Positions 25,379 through 37,031 of a stretch of 64,000 nucleotides of DNA are shown piece after piece. Within the stretch, counting starts at the first letter, position 1, and each line of letters begins with the position of its first letter. The notes under the pieces were generated by a model, which saw nothing but the letters and a program-made list of their open reading frames with translations, was not told the origin of the DNA and searched no databases. Origin of the DNA: Pipra filicauda (Eukaryota > Chordata > Aves > Passeriformes > Pipridae); NCBI RefSeq assembly GCF_003945595.2, contig NW_024104344.1, positions 1,252,715 through 1,316,714 of the forward strand. Direction: 5' to 3'. The position numbers and the translations under genes were made by a program.

Positions 25379-26398
25379 ACATGAAAATTACAGGGGAAAA
25401 AATTTAAATTCTATTTGTATTATCCAGATAGTATAAGCCAATCATTTATAGGCAGTATATGGACTTTTCCATTCTAGGTTCCATTTAAATTACATTCCAT
25501 TACAACTATGCATTATTCCTTTTAAGGAATTAAGCAGATATAAATTAACAGCCTAAAAATAATAAGGGATTATTTAAAGGATTCTTGCAGATCTGAAACT
25601 AAAACATCTTGCAGGAAAGTGCAGATTTTAGTCATTGTTTAAACTATATGATTTTTTTAAGCTAATAACATTCCTTATTTGATCCTTCAGTTCTAACAGT
25701 GAACGTGGAGTACAATGTTTTGTGACTCAAGCTGAAAATTTCACCTATATTGTGTAAACATAAAAGAAATAACTAATCAAACTTAAACAAGAAATGTTAA
25801 ATTTATTTTATAACATATTGTTATATTTTTGATATTTTTGTCTTCTTGTTAAAATTTGAGCTATAACTTTATACCTTTTCATATATATAACAGAAGTTGT
25901 ATTGATGAAGTGGAAGCAGGGAAACAAGTTTAAAATGCAGTTTGAGGGAAAATAGGAATGTATTTGAAAAAAAAAAGATAATCAGAAAGCATTCTACATT
26001 AAAATATAAAAATAGAGAAAGAGTACAATCTGGTCTATATGCATGCATCAAATCAACCTTTTTTCTGTTGTTTTCTCAACCCTTTTGTTGCTCGAGGGGA
26101 AAAAAAATTTCCCCAAACTAAAATCAAATTGTTTAAATTAAAGTCAAACTGTCTGCAAAAGCGGAGCATCTCTCTAGTGATATTGCATTCATTAGATTTC
26201 GGTCTTATGCCTTCCACTTTTAGCCTATGTAGTGTACAGCTACACTAGAGTTTCTTAAAATCGACTACAGTGTTTCTATTCCTGAAGATAATGCTATTCT
26301 CTGAGGTATAGCCAAACTGACATAGAGTAAAATGAAGAATGATGGTATCTCTACAACGTGCCCACATCGCTGAATGTACAGTGAATGCTTAATGGATT
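25379..26398. other. AT-rich unique DNA, no feature seen
   Basis: I see nothing beyond short A or T runs. Confidence 0.4.
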
Positions 26399-26480
26399 AC
26401 AGAATCATAGAATATGCTGAAGGTACCCACAAGGATCATCGAATCCAACCCTTAACCTTTCACATGACCACCCCCAAGAT
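26399..26480 (-). mobile_element. CR1 3' tip, minus strand
   Basis: The plus strand reads ACAGAATCATAGAAT, then ...ACCCACAAGGATCATCGAAT and a CCAACCCTTAACC / GACCACCCCCAAGA segment. This is the reverse complement of the last 80 bases of a CR1 element. It is heavily 5'-truncated and old. Confidence 0.8.
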
Positions 26481-29010
26481 TTACAAGATAGAAACTTTTT
26501 CAAACAACCTAAAATGGAAGTAGCGAAAAGTAACCTGAAGTATTTTGTGACTAATGGCAGTTCTACAACTTACAGATTCCAACTGTTCAAAATATCTCTA
26601 TAAATTTCAGTCTGAAATATTTGCTGAGTCGAGACTCAAAGGCCAGGAATTATGTAATGAAAAAATAAGTACTGAAACACAGGAGTTTCCTAAATCTCTG
26701 AAACTGGAATTGTGTATGTTATTTTATGGATTTGATTATCAGAACAACATTGAGACCTGCCTATCTACAGGTCATAAAACCCAATAAAACAGTCTATCTC
26801 CATCTGCCACTTCCCTTCAATGCTCCGAATGACCTTGTAAAAATTGATACCAGTGAACCAGGGAATGGAATGAGAAGTAGAAGGCTCTCCACAGGTAGAA
26901 GGAGAGGAGAGCTCAAGGTGGATGGCCCTTAACCTCCCCTATACTCTATGGTAGCTTGGAGAATACTATATGGATATCTGCGTCCAGCTTTATGCCCTTT
27001 TCCTGTCTTAACCTTTGCAAATTTGACTGCAAGGTCTTTGAGGACAGCCAGGATCCTGATTAAAGGATTTGTGCAATACTTATAACTATGGGAATTCCTG
27101 ATTTTCTATGATAAATATTAGTGTAGAGTTGGGGTGAAATTAGTCCGAGAGGAGTGGGCTACTTGCTCTAACTCAATTTTAACTGTGAACATAACCTCAA
27201 AGTTTTTTTTTTTTTGCTTCTCTTCTATGCTGAATGCTGGTTTGTTCATGAGAGGAGGGTGGCTACACAATTCTGCTGTGTGACTGGCATCTTATATGTC
27301 CTGATGGAAGGAAACGTCTGACTTCTTGGTCAGATTATGTTATTCCTGTGGGCTGACCTAAGGTGAAACATTAGCTTTAAGATAATTCTGCACTTCCGAG
27401 GCATGAATTCCACAGAGTCTCACTGGAAATTACGTGAAAATATTTCCCACAGTGTCTTTTCCCAATTGAAGTACAGTGGACTTTGATAGGTACCCGAAGA
27501 ACTAAATCACATCCTCAGCCCAGATGAACACTCCACCTTAGGCTACGGTGGGTTGCTGAACACCTGAACAAGCACTCTCTGGTCTCCTCCAAAGAGCACT
27601 GAAGACAATTGTTACATTCTCAATAATGTAATGGGCTTTGAACTATTCTCTAAATTTCCTTTGCTTGGTTCACACTTTGACAGCTCAGTGGAAAGGAAAG
27701 ACCTGGAATTTTAACTCACCAACCCAGCTATACAAAAGAGTTTTATTCTGAGAAAGGCAAAAATGACATTGGACCCCCTCTTCATCAGTGGTATGGCATT
27801 TTTAATTCATGCCATCCATTCATAAATCGCACACAAACATGCAGGACATGTGGAACGGAGAGAGACAACCTTAGGAAGCAAAAGAAAGTATCATTATTGA
27901 CCATGTGCAAATTATTTTAGATCTGAAATCTAACAAGGAGACTTCAAAAATAATTGTCTCTGACTAGCTTGATGGAGCTTTTAGCTCAAGTTTGTTTTTC
28001 TAAATTTCTTCTCTAGTATGGAAAGCAAGGATGCAAGGAACAATTAGATGTAAATGCAGATTTATTGGGTCTGGCATACTTTTTGACTGTGAAACGGAAA
28101 GCACAGAAGCAAATCATTTCTTCAGTATTATTGTCAATCAGTCAAGAGGGGAAACTATCCAAGCTGCTGTTCACCTTAAAAGAACATTTTTTAGCAGTGT
28201 AGTTTCAAGACTTTCTGTCAGTAAAACAACAGCCCTGAAACAATGTTTAAAAGCTGTTCAGAAGAACAATCAGAAAAGAATAAATATATAGAAGATGTTG
28301 AGAAATGCAATATTTCATGAGCAGGACAAATCTTTAGAAAAGAGAAGTGTTTAACTAAGCACTTTTAACTCTCATTGTATCCTTCCCAAGAAGTAAAGAA
28401 ATAGTGAGTTTCTCTAAATAACACTGTATTAGGTCAAGTGCTGCATTTTTAGAAATGTTGGGTGTGCAAATTTCACTTAACAAATTACTTCGTCTGTCAT
28501 GAATAAAAAAAATTGTATTCATTTTTTTCATTAAACTTTAAGTTCATTCCAAAGTTACAAAACACATTTTCTTACTGAACTCTCCTCTGCTAAAATAGGT
28601 ATTTTAATACAAGCTAGTGGAAACAAACAACTTCAAATATTGCAGTGAACACAGTAATTTTTTAAATGCAGGATCCTTCTTCAGTGAAATTTATTAAGAG
28701 CTCTGTAGAAAAACGTAATCATTAGTAGTAGTGTCACAGGCTTCTGTATTCTGATATTAAAAAGACTCCTCTGAACTATAGCAGTAGCTAGTATAGCATA
28801 TGCTCTATGCTGATGGTGCTGTTATTCTGTTTTTATGTTATGATGTTGCATATTCTTCATTTCATAAGCCTGTGAACCCCTAATCCTCCTTGCCCCCCAC
28901 CTTCCACTCAGTTCACCATCTAAATCTTATAAAGTGTCACGTGGGCATCCCATGCAGGAATGACTGATGGCGTGCTGGATACCAGGCCCATTTTACACCA
29001 GTCAGTATTA
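26481..29010. other. AT-rich unique DNA, no gene seen
   Basis: An 86-codon frame at 28031-28291 has a fairly mixed composition but no domain I know. It has no visible promoter or neighbour, and I do not call it a gene. Confidence 0.35.
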
Positions 29011-29248
29011 CTTCCTTGTGGCTTATTAAGGTAACATAACAAGACACGACCCAGCAGCTCAGATGGCAAGCAGCCAAATCTTTTATTTAAAGGAAAATGC
29101 CCCCTTCTATACCTTTGGGGGGCATGTGAGTCGCCTGACCAAGGACAGTACAGCACACACTGCTCATGTGTGTCACTATGCTGTGCGGGGACTCCAAGAC
29201 CCAGAATGCATTCCCCTGCATCCCTGACACATGGTCCCTACACTTCCT
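29011..29248 (-). mobile_element. Short solo LTR, 226 bp, minus strand, 6-bp target duplication
   Basis: The element spans 29017-29242. On the minus strand it starts TGTAGGGACC and ends AAGCCACA, so both ends are TG...CA with a TGT/ACA inverted terminus. The direct repeat CTTCCT (plus strand) flanks it at 29011-29016 and 29243-29248. Orientation comes from signals on the minus strand: a TATA-containing GGTATAGAAGG at about 29105-29115, followed 24 bases later by AATAAA (TTTATT at 29082-29087 on plus). No internal retroviral sequence adjoins, so it is a solo LTR. The 6-bp duplication fits a class II (ERVK/alpha/beta-like) integrase, although 226 bp is short for that group. The minus frames at 28920-29284 are inside or across it and are not genes. 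Confidence 0.78.
29082..29087 (-). promoter_or_regulatory. Poly(A) signal AATAAA of the 226-bp LTR
   Basis: AATAAA on the minus strand lies about 24 bases downstream of the TATA core at 29108-29111, close to where transcription would start. Confidence 0.55.
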
Positions 29249-32200
29249 GAAAGCTGTATTTGGACTATTGTGAAATGAGCTCAAAGTATAAAATACAAAT
29301 TATGATCAGACCTATCAGAAATGCGTAACAGTTTTGTGTGTGTGGGTTGCTTGGATTCTTCAAAAGGACTTTGAATGAAGGAGGAATTGGATGCTACAAT
29401 TTGGTAGGTTTAGGATTTTATTTGAAAAAGTCAGGTTTTCTTCATTATCTACAGCTAAGACATTCAAGAAAGGGATTGTATGTCAACAGTCTATGTTAAG
29501 AATATACAGAGATATTGTAATATTTTGGGAGAAATGGTGCAGACTGCATTTCATGAATAAAATCAACTATTAGCTATTAGCTATTGAGAAGTAATAATAC
29601 TATGTCCTTACTATTCTTTGTCTAGTGTTTGCTATTCTTCCTGACCAAATGGCAACACAATACTAACATTTCTCCGTGGGACTGCTGTTCAGTAGTTTTC
29701 AGCCCTGTGATTTGGGAAAAAAAACCAAACAAAACCTTCCCCACATTTTGTAACCATAAACATACTCTTGGGATTTTCTGGACCTACTAAAAATTTCCTA
29801 TATTTCCCTTGTCAGATGCCTTATTATCTCCTGTCCTCAGGAGATACACAGACTTAAAACCAGTGGTCTAATGACTGAATGTTTTGTGAAATAATAGTTA
29901 AGAAATTCAAAATGCTGAAAAGTCTTTTGTAAATGAGTAGTTGACTCAGAAATATTAATTACAACAAGATGATTAAGATATACTTTCAAAAGGAAATGGA
30001 CAACTATATTCCAAACTACTTTGGTAATCCTACTAAGGGCGTTGATATCTGTTATTTAGCCAGCTATATCCCAAACACAAATGCTAATCATATATGGTTC
30101 AATGATGCATAGCAACAGATGTAAGAAACCCATTGTATCTGCTAACGCTGATTCATCACATGTGCAAGCAACTATTAAATCAGTGCATTACAAATTTGAA
30201 ATGTCAGTGAAAGTTCAAGCTCATATCATCGTCGTCATCTTCTTGTACCAGACCCATACATTAATTTATGCTGTAAAAAATTACTCTGGCTACATTTGAT
30301 CATTTACAGTGACCTAATACTGTTTTAGATTTAGCTACAAATCTGGGAAGGTATAAGTAAAGAGAAACTTTTTGAGGCAAACTGCAGCTTTATGAGAAAT
30401 ATTTCTTTTACTCCAAGTCTAAAGATTAACACTTTTAAAGTAACATAAAAGTTAATGTTTATTGAAATTTTGTGGATTTTGGGTAGAGGTATCTATAAGG
30501 ACTTTGTTACCACACTTTATTTTAATTATTGTTTTCCAGTTCTTATAAATTTCTGCTTTTCCACCTGTCTCCTGTCACTTCCCTTTTCCCCACTGTGCTC
30601 ATTTCAGACTTCTTGTCTCTTTATATTTCTGCAGTGAGTGAAAATCAGTGAGAGGGAGAGAGAAGAAATAAAAAGGTTAGAGAACAGAAACAAACTATTC
30701 TTGAAACTATTCACTAGGTGAAACTATTCACCTGGAGCCATTCAAGAGCAACTCCTTTGAATTCCTTTGAAATGCCATTCAAACTTTTAGTTGCACTCAC
30801 CTCAGTAAATAATGCTCTTTGAAGCCAAGCTCCAGGTACAGATGAACAATGAAAGATGATACCAATGAAAAAGCAAAAAACTGTCAAGGCAGAGAAAGAC
30901 AGGGCTGGAAGGGACCATTCTGGCCATACACTAAAATTTCTTTCTACTGCATGCAAACAGTTCTTATAATTCTTTTTATGTACAATTTAAAATTTGATTT
31001 TAAAATCTATTTATTTTCTTTTTGCCATCATTTATATTAGAAAATTACTCTAGAGATTCATTTGTTTAAAAAAAAAAAAAAAGTTAACATCCTTTGCAAT
31101 CTGTATTCATCCCTACAGGAAAAACTACGACTACACCACATTTGGCCCCTCTATACGACCAAGTCTTCCATATCCTCAGAAGTCTACACAAAATGCCCAT
31201 ACCATGCACATGAAATGAAACATGAACATCAGACTACAAATACTACTCCAAAGGGCTGAAACAAAGCTCTCTTATTGTTTTGACACTTGGAACTGGACAA
31301 GCCCCCCCCAAAGTAATAATTGTGTTTAAACACCACAGAGCTAGGAGGAGACCAGGCTGAACACCAGGCCCTGTGGACAGGGCCACTCTACTCCTTGGCC
31401 TTGGTCTCAGAGGTGCTTCTCTCTATCCGCTCTTCTGAAGATTTAGAGGTGACTAATTGGGGCACTGACCTTGCCAGAGTAGATACAATTGAAATGACAT
31501 CCAGCTACCAGAATGATTGCCTCTAACCTAATACACAGCCTCCTCTATCTCCCTGTAATTGTTTTAGGACTTCATGCACATTTCCCTTTCTGGTAGTACA
31601 AACCTCTGACAACGGCCATTGTCATTTTTACATGGTATGATATTTTACCTGTATAAAACCAGCAAAACCAAAAAGGTTAGTTCCAGGTGGTACTGAATGT
31701 TACAAATTAATATGTAAGTAATTTTGAGAATCTTTAGTCTTTTTTCCTCTTGCCTACAGCTATATTTAAAAAAAAACCCATGGTTTTGAGAATCAAAATT
31801 ATGCCAAAGAAATTTGCTACAAATTTAAGGGAAATTGTGCCTATATTTGGCTTATTTCAGTTGATCTAAATATATTTTATTTGCGATTGTAACTCTCTTC
31901 CCTGAAACTTAATCAGATCTTGATAACGTTACTGGGACCTCAGTCTTAGAATGAGTAAGTGCTGAATAAAAACTTCAGAAATTTTTCTGTGAATGAAGAC
32001 ATCTAATGATCTACCACAGCAATAATTGTGAATTAAAGGTTTTTTTGATTTGTTTTTAAAAATAAGCCTGGTAAATTTGATACTGTGTTGCTTGTGCCAG
32101 TTGAACAAAAGAAAATCTTTCCTTAGAGGGATGATAATCCATTCAGCTGATTGCCACAGGTTTTTTTGCATCTATCAATTAATTCTTTTTTCAAGTTGTG

Positions 32201-33432
32201 TTCATCTGTGTTTGAACTGAACACACCATCAATCAGTCAGTCAGTCATGCAGCTCATGCAGTTGAAAGGCCATTTAGGGGAACTGCCAATCACTGCAGTT
32301 GGTAAGCAAGCAAGTTTCAGGGTAGGTAAGAAACAGAAGTAGAAAAATACTCTGCATTTGGCTAAGTATTAAATTATACAAAAATTTAATTACAATTGAC
32401 ATAAAAAGCAGTAATTGTAATTGTTTAAAATTAAAACTTAAATGTAGGAAAAAAGAATTGTTTAGTTGTAATGAATTATTAACCCCCCCCAATGACTGAG
32501 ATCCTAAGTGTACCAATTGCTAGTGCCTAACATATCTGTTCATTATTTGTGTAAACATATCTTTGTGGGACTTGTCATTTGTCTGTGTTCAGAACATCCG
32601 TGTTATATGAAGTAGTGGAAGGTGACAGCAAGACAGCCAGTAGATCTAGTGGAGAGAAAACTGTTCATGCTTTTGGTTTTACTCACTCAGAATTCAAAAC
32701 GACACGGCAGGCCTTCAGTCCAGTGTATGCACAGAAATGTCAACTGAAGTGTGGCAAGGGGGGACATTTGGGAGTTACATATCAGAAGTGTACTTCTGAT
32801 CTGTGCTGAAACATAGCATAAATGCACCCATAGACAGGCAGTCAGTAGCAAAGTTTCTTGCAAATGCAGTGTTTTCAGAAAGACAGTCAGAGGATTACAA
32901 GTGCGATTAATGAATTCTGTGCTCTAAGACAGAAACTATATGCAGCAAAACTGGAAAAGCTTAGGCAACCTGAACAAACCACGTGACCAAACTAAACAAA
33001 CAGCCTTAAAAAGATGTATTTCCAGTTCTTTGTCAGCACTAGCTATTTTGCTTCTTTTGAATCAAAGCCTTGCAGTTTAATATTTTACTGGTAAGAGCAG
33101 TAAAATACTTTTTCATTTTGTCTGTCAACATTTTAAAACTGATACTTCAGGTAGAGCATCGGATTTAACTTAAGCTTTTAATATTTCAGTAAAATGTATT
33201 GGTTAGTTAAAACAAAAGTGAATCAGTTCTGAGTTAAATAACAATGAGATTTATACACACAGATAATTAAGAACTATTATGCAAAGAACTGGTCCTCTTC
33301 ATGACTTTTCCCCTAGTGCTGAAACTAGTGTAGTTGCAGGCACAGTGGTATATTGCCTTAAGAGACTGCAGAGAAAAAGGCTCCAGGCCAATTTAGTGTA
33401 TAAGACAGGATAAAGAGAGTAGGTCCTTCAAT
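29249..33432. other. AT-rich unique DNA, no gene seen
   Basis: This holds only simple features: a run of A at about 31069-31083 and a GAAACTATTCAC word repeated at about 30704 and 30720. No gene or clear repeat family is recognised. Confidence 0.35.
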
Positions 33433-36400
33433 CTCAGGCCTGAGGCCCAGGGAATACACACGACGTACGCTTCTCTAGCTAGTGGTTCTATGATTTTCTA
33501 ATAAGGTCCATCCAATCCTAGATTTGTCCACCCCCAGTTCTTCCCCCTGACACGCCCCTTCGGGAATTGGGTTTGGGGTCTTTGGGACCCTTTCTTCCTC
33601 ATCTTCATCTTCTGTACAGCACGCACAGTTCTTTTATGCAACCTGATAACACAGAAGCTAATGATTACTCTAAGAAGGTATGTGTACACATAGATGGAGG
33701 AGTTCTACCTATCCCTATCTATCTCTATTATTTATGAGAAAATAAAATGTTTTTCAGAAAAAAGAGTTGCCTTTTCTTAGCTCACTAGGGGATTACTTCC
33801 CTTGAACACTACTGATGTGTGACACTGTAGAGGAATAATACCTCTATTTTTCCTTTAATTTATCACATAACTAAATTACAGCTCTTCTGAAATGTTAATA
33901 ACTGATATGATGGGATTGAAATAATAAGCGTCTGTCAGATTGGGGAAGATATCAGCAAGGAATACCCACCCTACAGATGTTGCTACTGCAATATTCACAG
34001 GCGGTATCAGTCTACTGCATGAATTTCATGGAATGGATTGAAAAATTGACTCCTTGTGTTTTAGCAGAAAAATGGTTAAAATAATTGCTCAGAGAACTAG
34101 CTTATACCTTGTTGCTGCACCCACATATTAGTGAAAGGGAGTTAATTTTAATTTAAGAAAATTATTGAAGCATCTGCAGGTCACACCTGTTTCAGTGGAA
34201 ATAATTTTTTTTTTTCCTCAGGGATCTATTCTTTAGTTTATAAACCAGCAGGTCCTTGGAAGAGATATTTCATGTCTTCTGTATAGTATTTAATAAGATG
34301 AGTTCTAATCAAGGCTTGAAGTTGTATACCCTTGCTACCATCAAAGGAAGAAATATTTTTGATGTTATATCTGTAAATGAATCTGAATTGCTCTGTTCCT
34401 AATTTCCCATTATAATGAAAAAAACTGGGCTAATTTGCATATTTAGTTTTTATGCATATATTGCAATCCTCCCATCTTTAACTAGTGGTTGAGAGAACCG
34501 AGTTGAAGGAGTTAAAGATTTGCATGTCATTAACAACTATCCTCTAAAAATGAACTACATGGCTGGGATCAAGAGTAAAATGCTGCACTTGTTTACAATA
34601 CCAAAGGTATTTGAAAAAACAAAATCTGTGATCTTGGTGTTTTTGTGTCCCATGCCACCATCAAGCCTAGAGCACTCATGTCCTAGTACCTGTGGCCGTC
34701 AGTCGATGGCTACATTAATCATACCTATGTTTCTGTGGTTATCTTTGACAACCTATCATCTGTTTGTGAAATTCAAAGGGACAGTAAGCTCCATGCCATC
34801 ATAATTGATTTTGATCACAGTTATTCACAGGTCTTAGAGAACTGGTGATGGAGTGAATGGTGGATGTGCTTTCCTATCTTTGGAACTCACACAACCCTAA
34901 GTATAGCCAAAGGGTAGAGGTACTCCACAGGGCCTCAGTAAAAATGGTCCCTGAGAACCAATCCATTATCTTGGTTTCATATCACACTTCCCTCCTGTAT
35001 TTATTTCTCTTATTTGTGGAAGGTTTAGCATCTTTTCAAAATGCTCCTTTTCTGCATCCACGTTGTCATTACAATTTGTTGTCTATTCAGTTTTTCCAGC
35101 ATTTACATCACTACCTAGATTGTGTTTCTGTGTAATAAAATTGGCTACTGTGTTAATGGCTCTTGATGCTTTTTTTTAGCTTCTGAGCCTCACTTTGTAT
35201 ATTTTGAACTCCATGTTTGTACATTCCATGTTGATTTATGTGACACATTTATCCTTCTATTTATCTGTCAGACATGACTTATTTAATTTCTCCAAGACTC
35301 TTATTTTATTTAATGTCTCAATTTTGCTATTTTTTCCACAGTTTGTTTCTTGTTTCCTCCTTTATTTTTTTGTATTATATACTCTTTGCTCATTCTATGT
35401 TTTATATACAATATATTTCCAAATAAAAAAGTGGATTCTAACTTTCAAGGTCAAGCAATTATATCAGTCAGCATGAAATGCTGTGTTGGTTGATTTCACT
35501 TAGATAAATAGCTTGACAAATTGTTGTAGGTGTTCCACAGACAAGGCTCTGTATGACTAATATATCTCACAAGGTATGTACTTTTGCTTGCTGGAAGTTG
35601 TTCAGAATTTATAAAAAAAATGTTGTATACTGTGTGGAAGAGTCAAGCCACAGAACATATTTTGCTGAAAATAGTGGTTAGGACACAGAAACAAACAGGG
35701 ACCTAGTCTTTTGCTGGTATTTTCTGAAAGTAGGTGGGAAGGAGTATATAAAATAATCCCTTCAGGAATAAATGTGAGAAACTACAGAAATATGATGGAG
35801 CGGGATGGGGTGAAGAAGTGAGAAGGAGAACGAACAACATTAAGAAATAGACAAACGTTTACTCTTATTTTGCTCCAAGAGGAAGAGAAAACAACTTTAA
35901 AAGGTTTTCTCATGTAGTCTGTTTTTTCCCAAGATTCCCTGAAGGCCTTCTAGCTCTCACAGAAAACAGTAGGAAAAGAAAGTCTCTCGAACAGTCTGAA
36001 AACCTTGTCAGAAAACTCAGAATAAAAATAATAAACAAAATTACCTTACCTTTTGTAAAATATATCACAGCAAATGTCTTTGGCTTTCCAACACATGCAC
36101 AGTTCTGTTAATAAACCGGCGCACCTTAATTCACACGGTATCCATCAAGACCTCTGTAAGACCAGTAGAAGCAGAATCATCTAGGCCAAAGTAGTAAAAG
36201 GAATGCAATGGTAACAACAGGAGACCACATTGACCTTAAACATGAATTTGTGTAATTTATCAGAAAAACTACTTTCTTCTTTATTCTCAAGTCAGAAAAA
36301 GAGAACTAAATAAACTAAAGGGGTTACACTGTATCTACAACTGTTCATGTTACTGTCTCTACCTCTGCTTAGCTGGTGGCGTAGTTACTCTCTGATAAAA

Positions 36401-36557
36401 ACATAAATATAAGGCAGAAATCCCTGAACTTATTACATCAGTGACCTACATCACTTTTTCAAGATTCTATTCACAGCAATAAGAGAAATAATCCTTTTTT
36501 TTAAAAAGAAGACTGAAGTTCAGAGGCTTTTAGAAGTGAAGCCAATATCAGGTATCT
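33433..36557. other. AT-rich unique DNA with an unclassified GC-richer patch
   Basis: The patch at about 33490-33690 differs in base composition from its surroundings and may be an old repeat (see findings). A perfect 12-base palindrome CTCAGGCCTGAG lies at 33433-33444. The rest, including T-rich 35160-35440 with its Phe-rich frame, shows no gene. Confidence 0.35.
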
Positions 36558-37031
36558 ATTATGTGTCGAGGACCAGGAATCGGAATGGGAACGATTCCGG
36601 AAATGGAAAAATATGTACAGCGATTGAACGGACTTTATGATTCGGACTTTATAGTTGTTGTGCATGTACACATTCTGTGTTCCCCCAGAATTTGTATCTT
36701 CCGGGCATGTCCCGGCCTGCTCACCTCCCTGCTCCTCTGTCTTCTCTGCCGATTGGCTGGAGAAGCTGCGTCAGGAGACAGCCCCCATTCGCCCTTTCCT
36801 CCCCTGGTCCCTCCTGCGCTCCTCCTCCCTTTTTGCCCATGGCCCAATCCTGGTTTGTCCCCCCACCTGTCTGTCTCCTGCTCCGCCCTATGTTCTGGCC
36901 CTTTCCCTCTGGATAAAAGCCCCGCGTGTGCGCTGGAATAAATATTCTACCTGCACCCCACCTTTGTGTCTGGGATCCGTGCTGTCTCGTGGCCCCATTC
37001 CCCTCCCCCCGTTCGGACCGTGGCAATTATG
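36558..37031 (+). mobile_element. Solo LTR, ERVK-like, 462 bp, perfect 6-bp target duplication ATTATG
   Basis: The LTR runs from TGTCGAGGACC at 36564 to GACCGTGGCA at 37025. It is flanked by the exact direct repeat ATTATG at 36558-36563 and 37026-37031. It is GC-rich against an AT-rich background. U3 carries an inverted CCAAT box (ATTGG, 36752-36756) and a TATA-like GATAAAAG at 36912-36919. AATAAA follows at 36937-36942, with a TTTGTGTCTGGG GT-rich stretch downstream that fits a cleavage element. The 6-bp duplication points to a class II (ERVK-like) integrase. The overlapping open frames here (36561-36941, 36655-37104, 36677-36916 and minus frames) come from GC-rich sequence without stops and are not genes. 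It is a solo LTR, as no internal sequence adjoins. Confidence 0.88.
36912..36942 (+). promoter_or_regulatory. TATA box and poly(A) signal of the 462-bp solo LTR
   Basis: GATAAAAG at 36912 and AATAAA at 36937 are 25 bases apart, so the predicted start site falls on or just after the AATAAA. Confidence 0.55.

Noticed and set aside
28031..28291. 86-codon frame with mixed composition
   Set aside because: No recognisable family, no splice or promoter context; the length is expected by chance in 64 kb.
30885..30925. AAAGACAGGGCTGGAAGGGACC resembling an inverted CR1 3' tip
   Set aside because: Only about 20 bases match and the terminal octamers are missing; too short to call.
33433..33444. Perfect 12-base palindrome CTCAGGCCTGAG
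   Set aside because: A palindrome of this size can occur by chance in 64 kb; no partner site or context.
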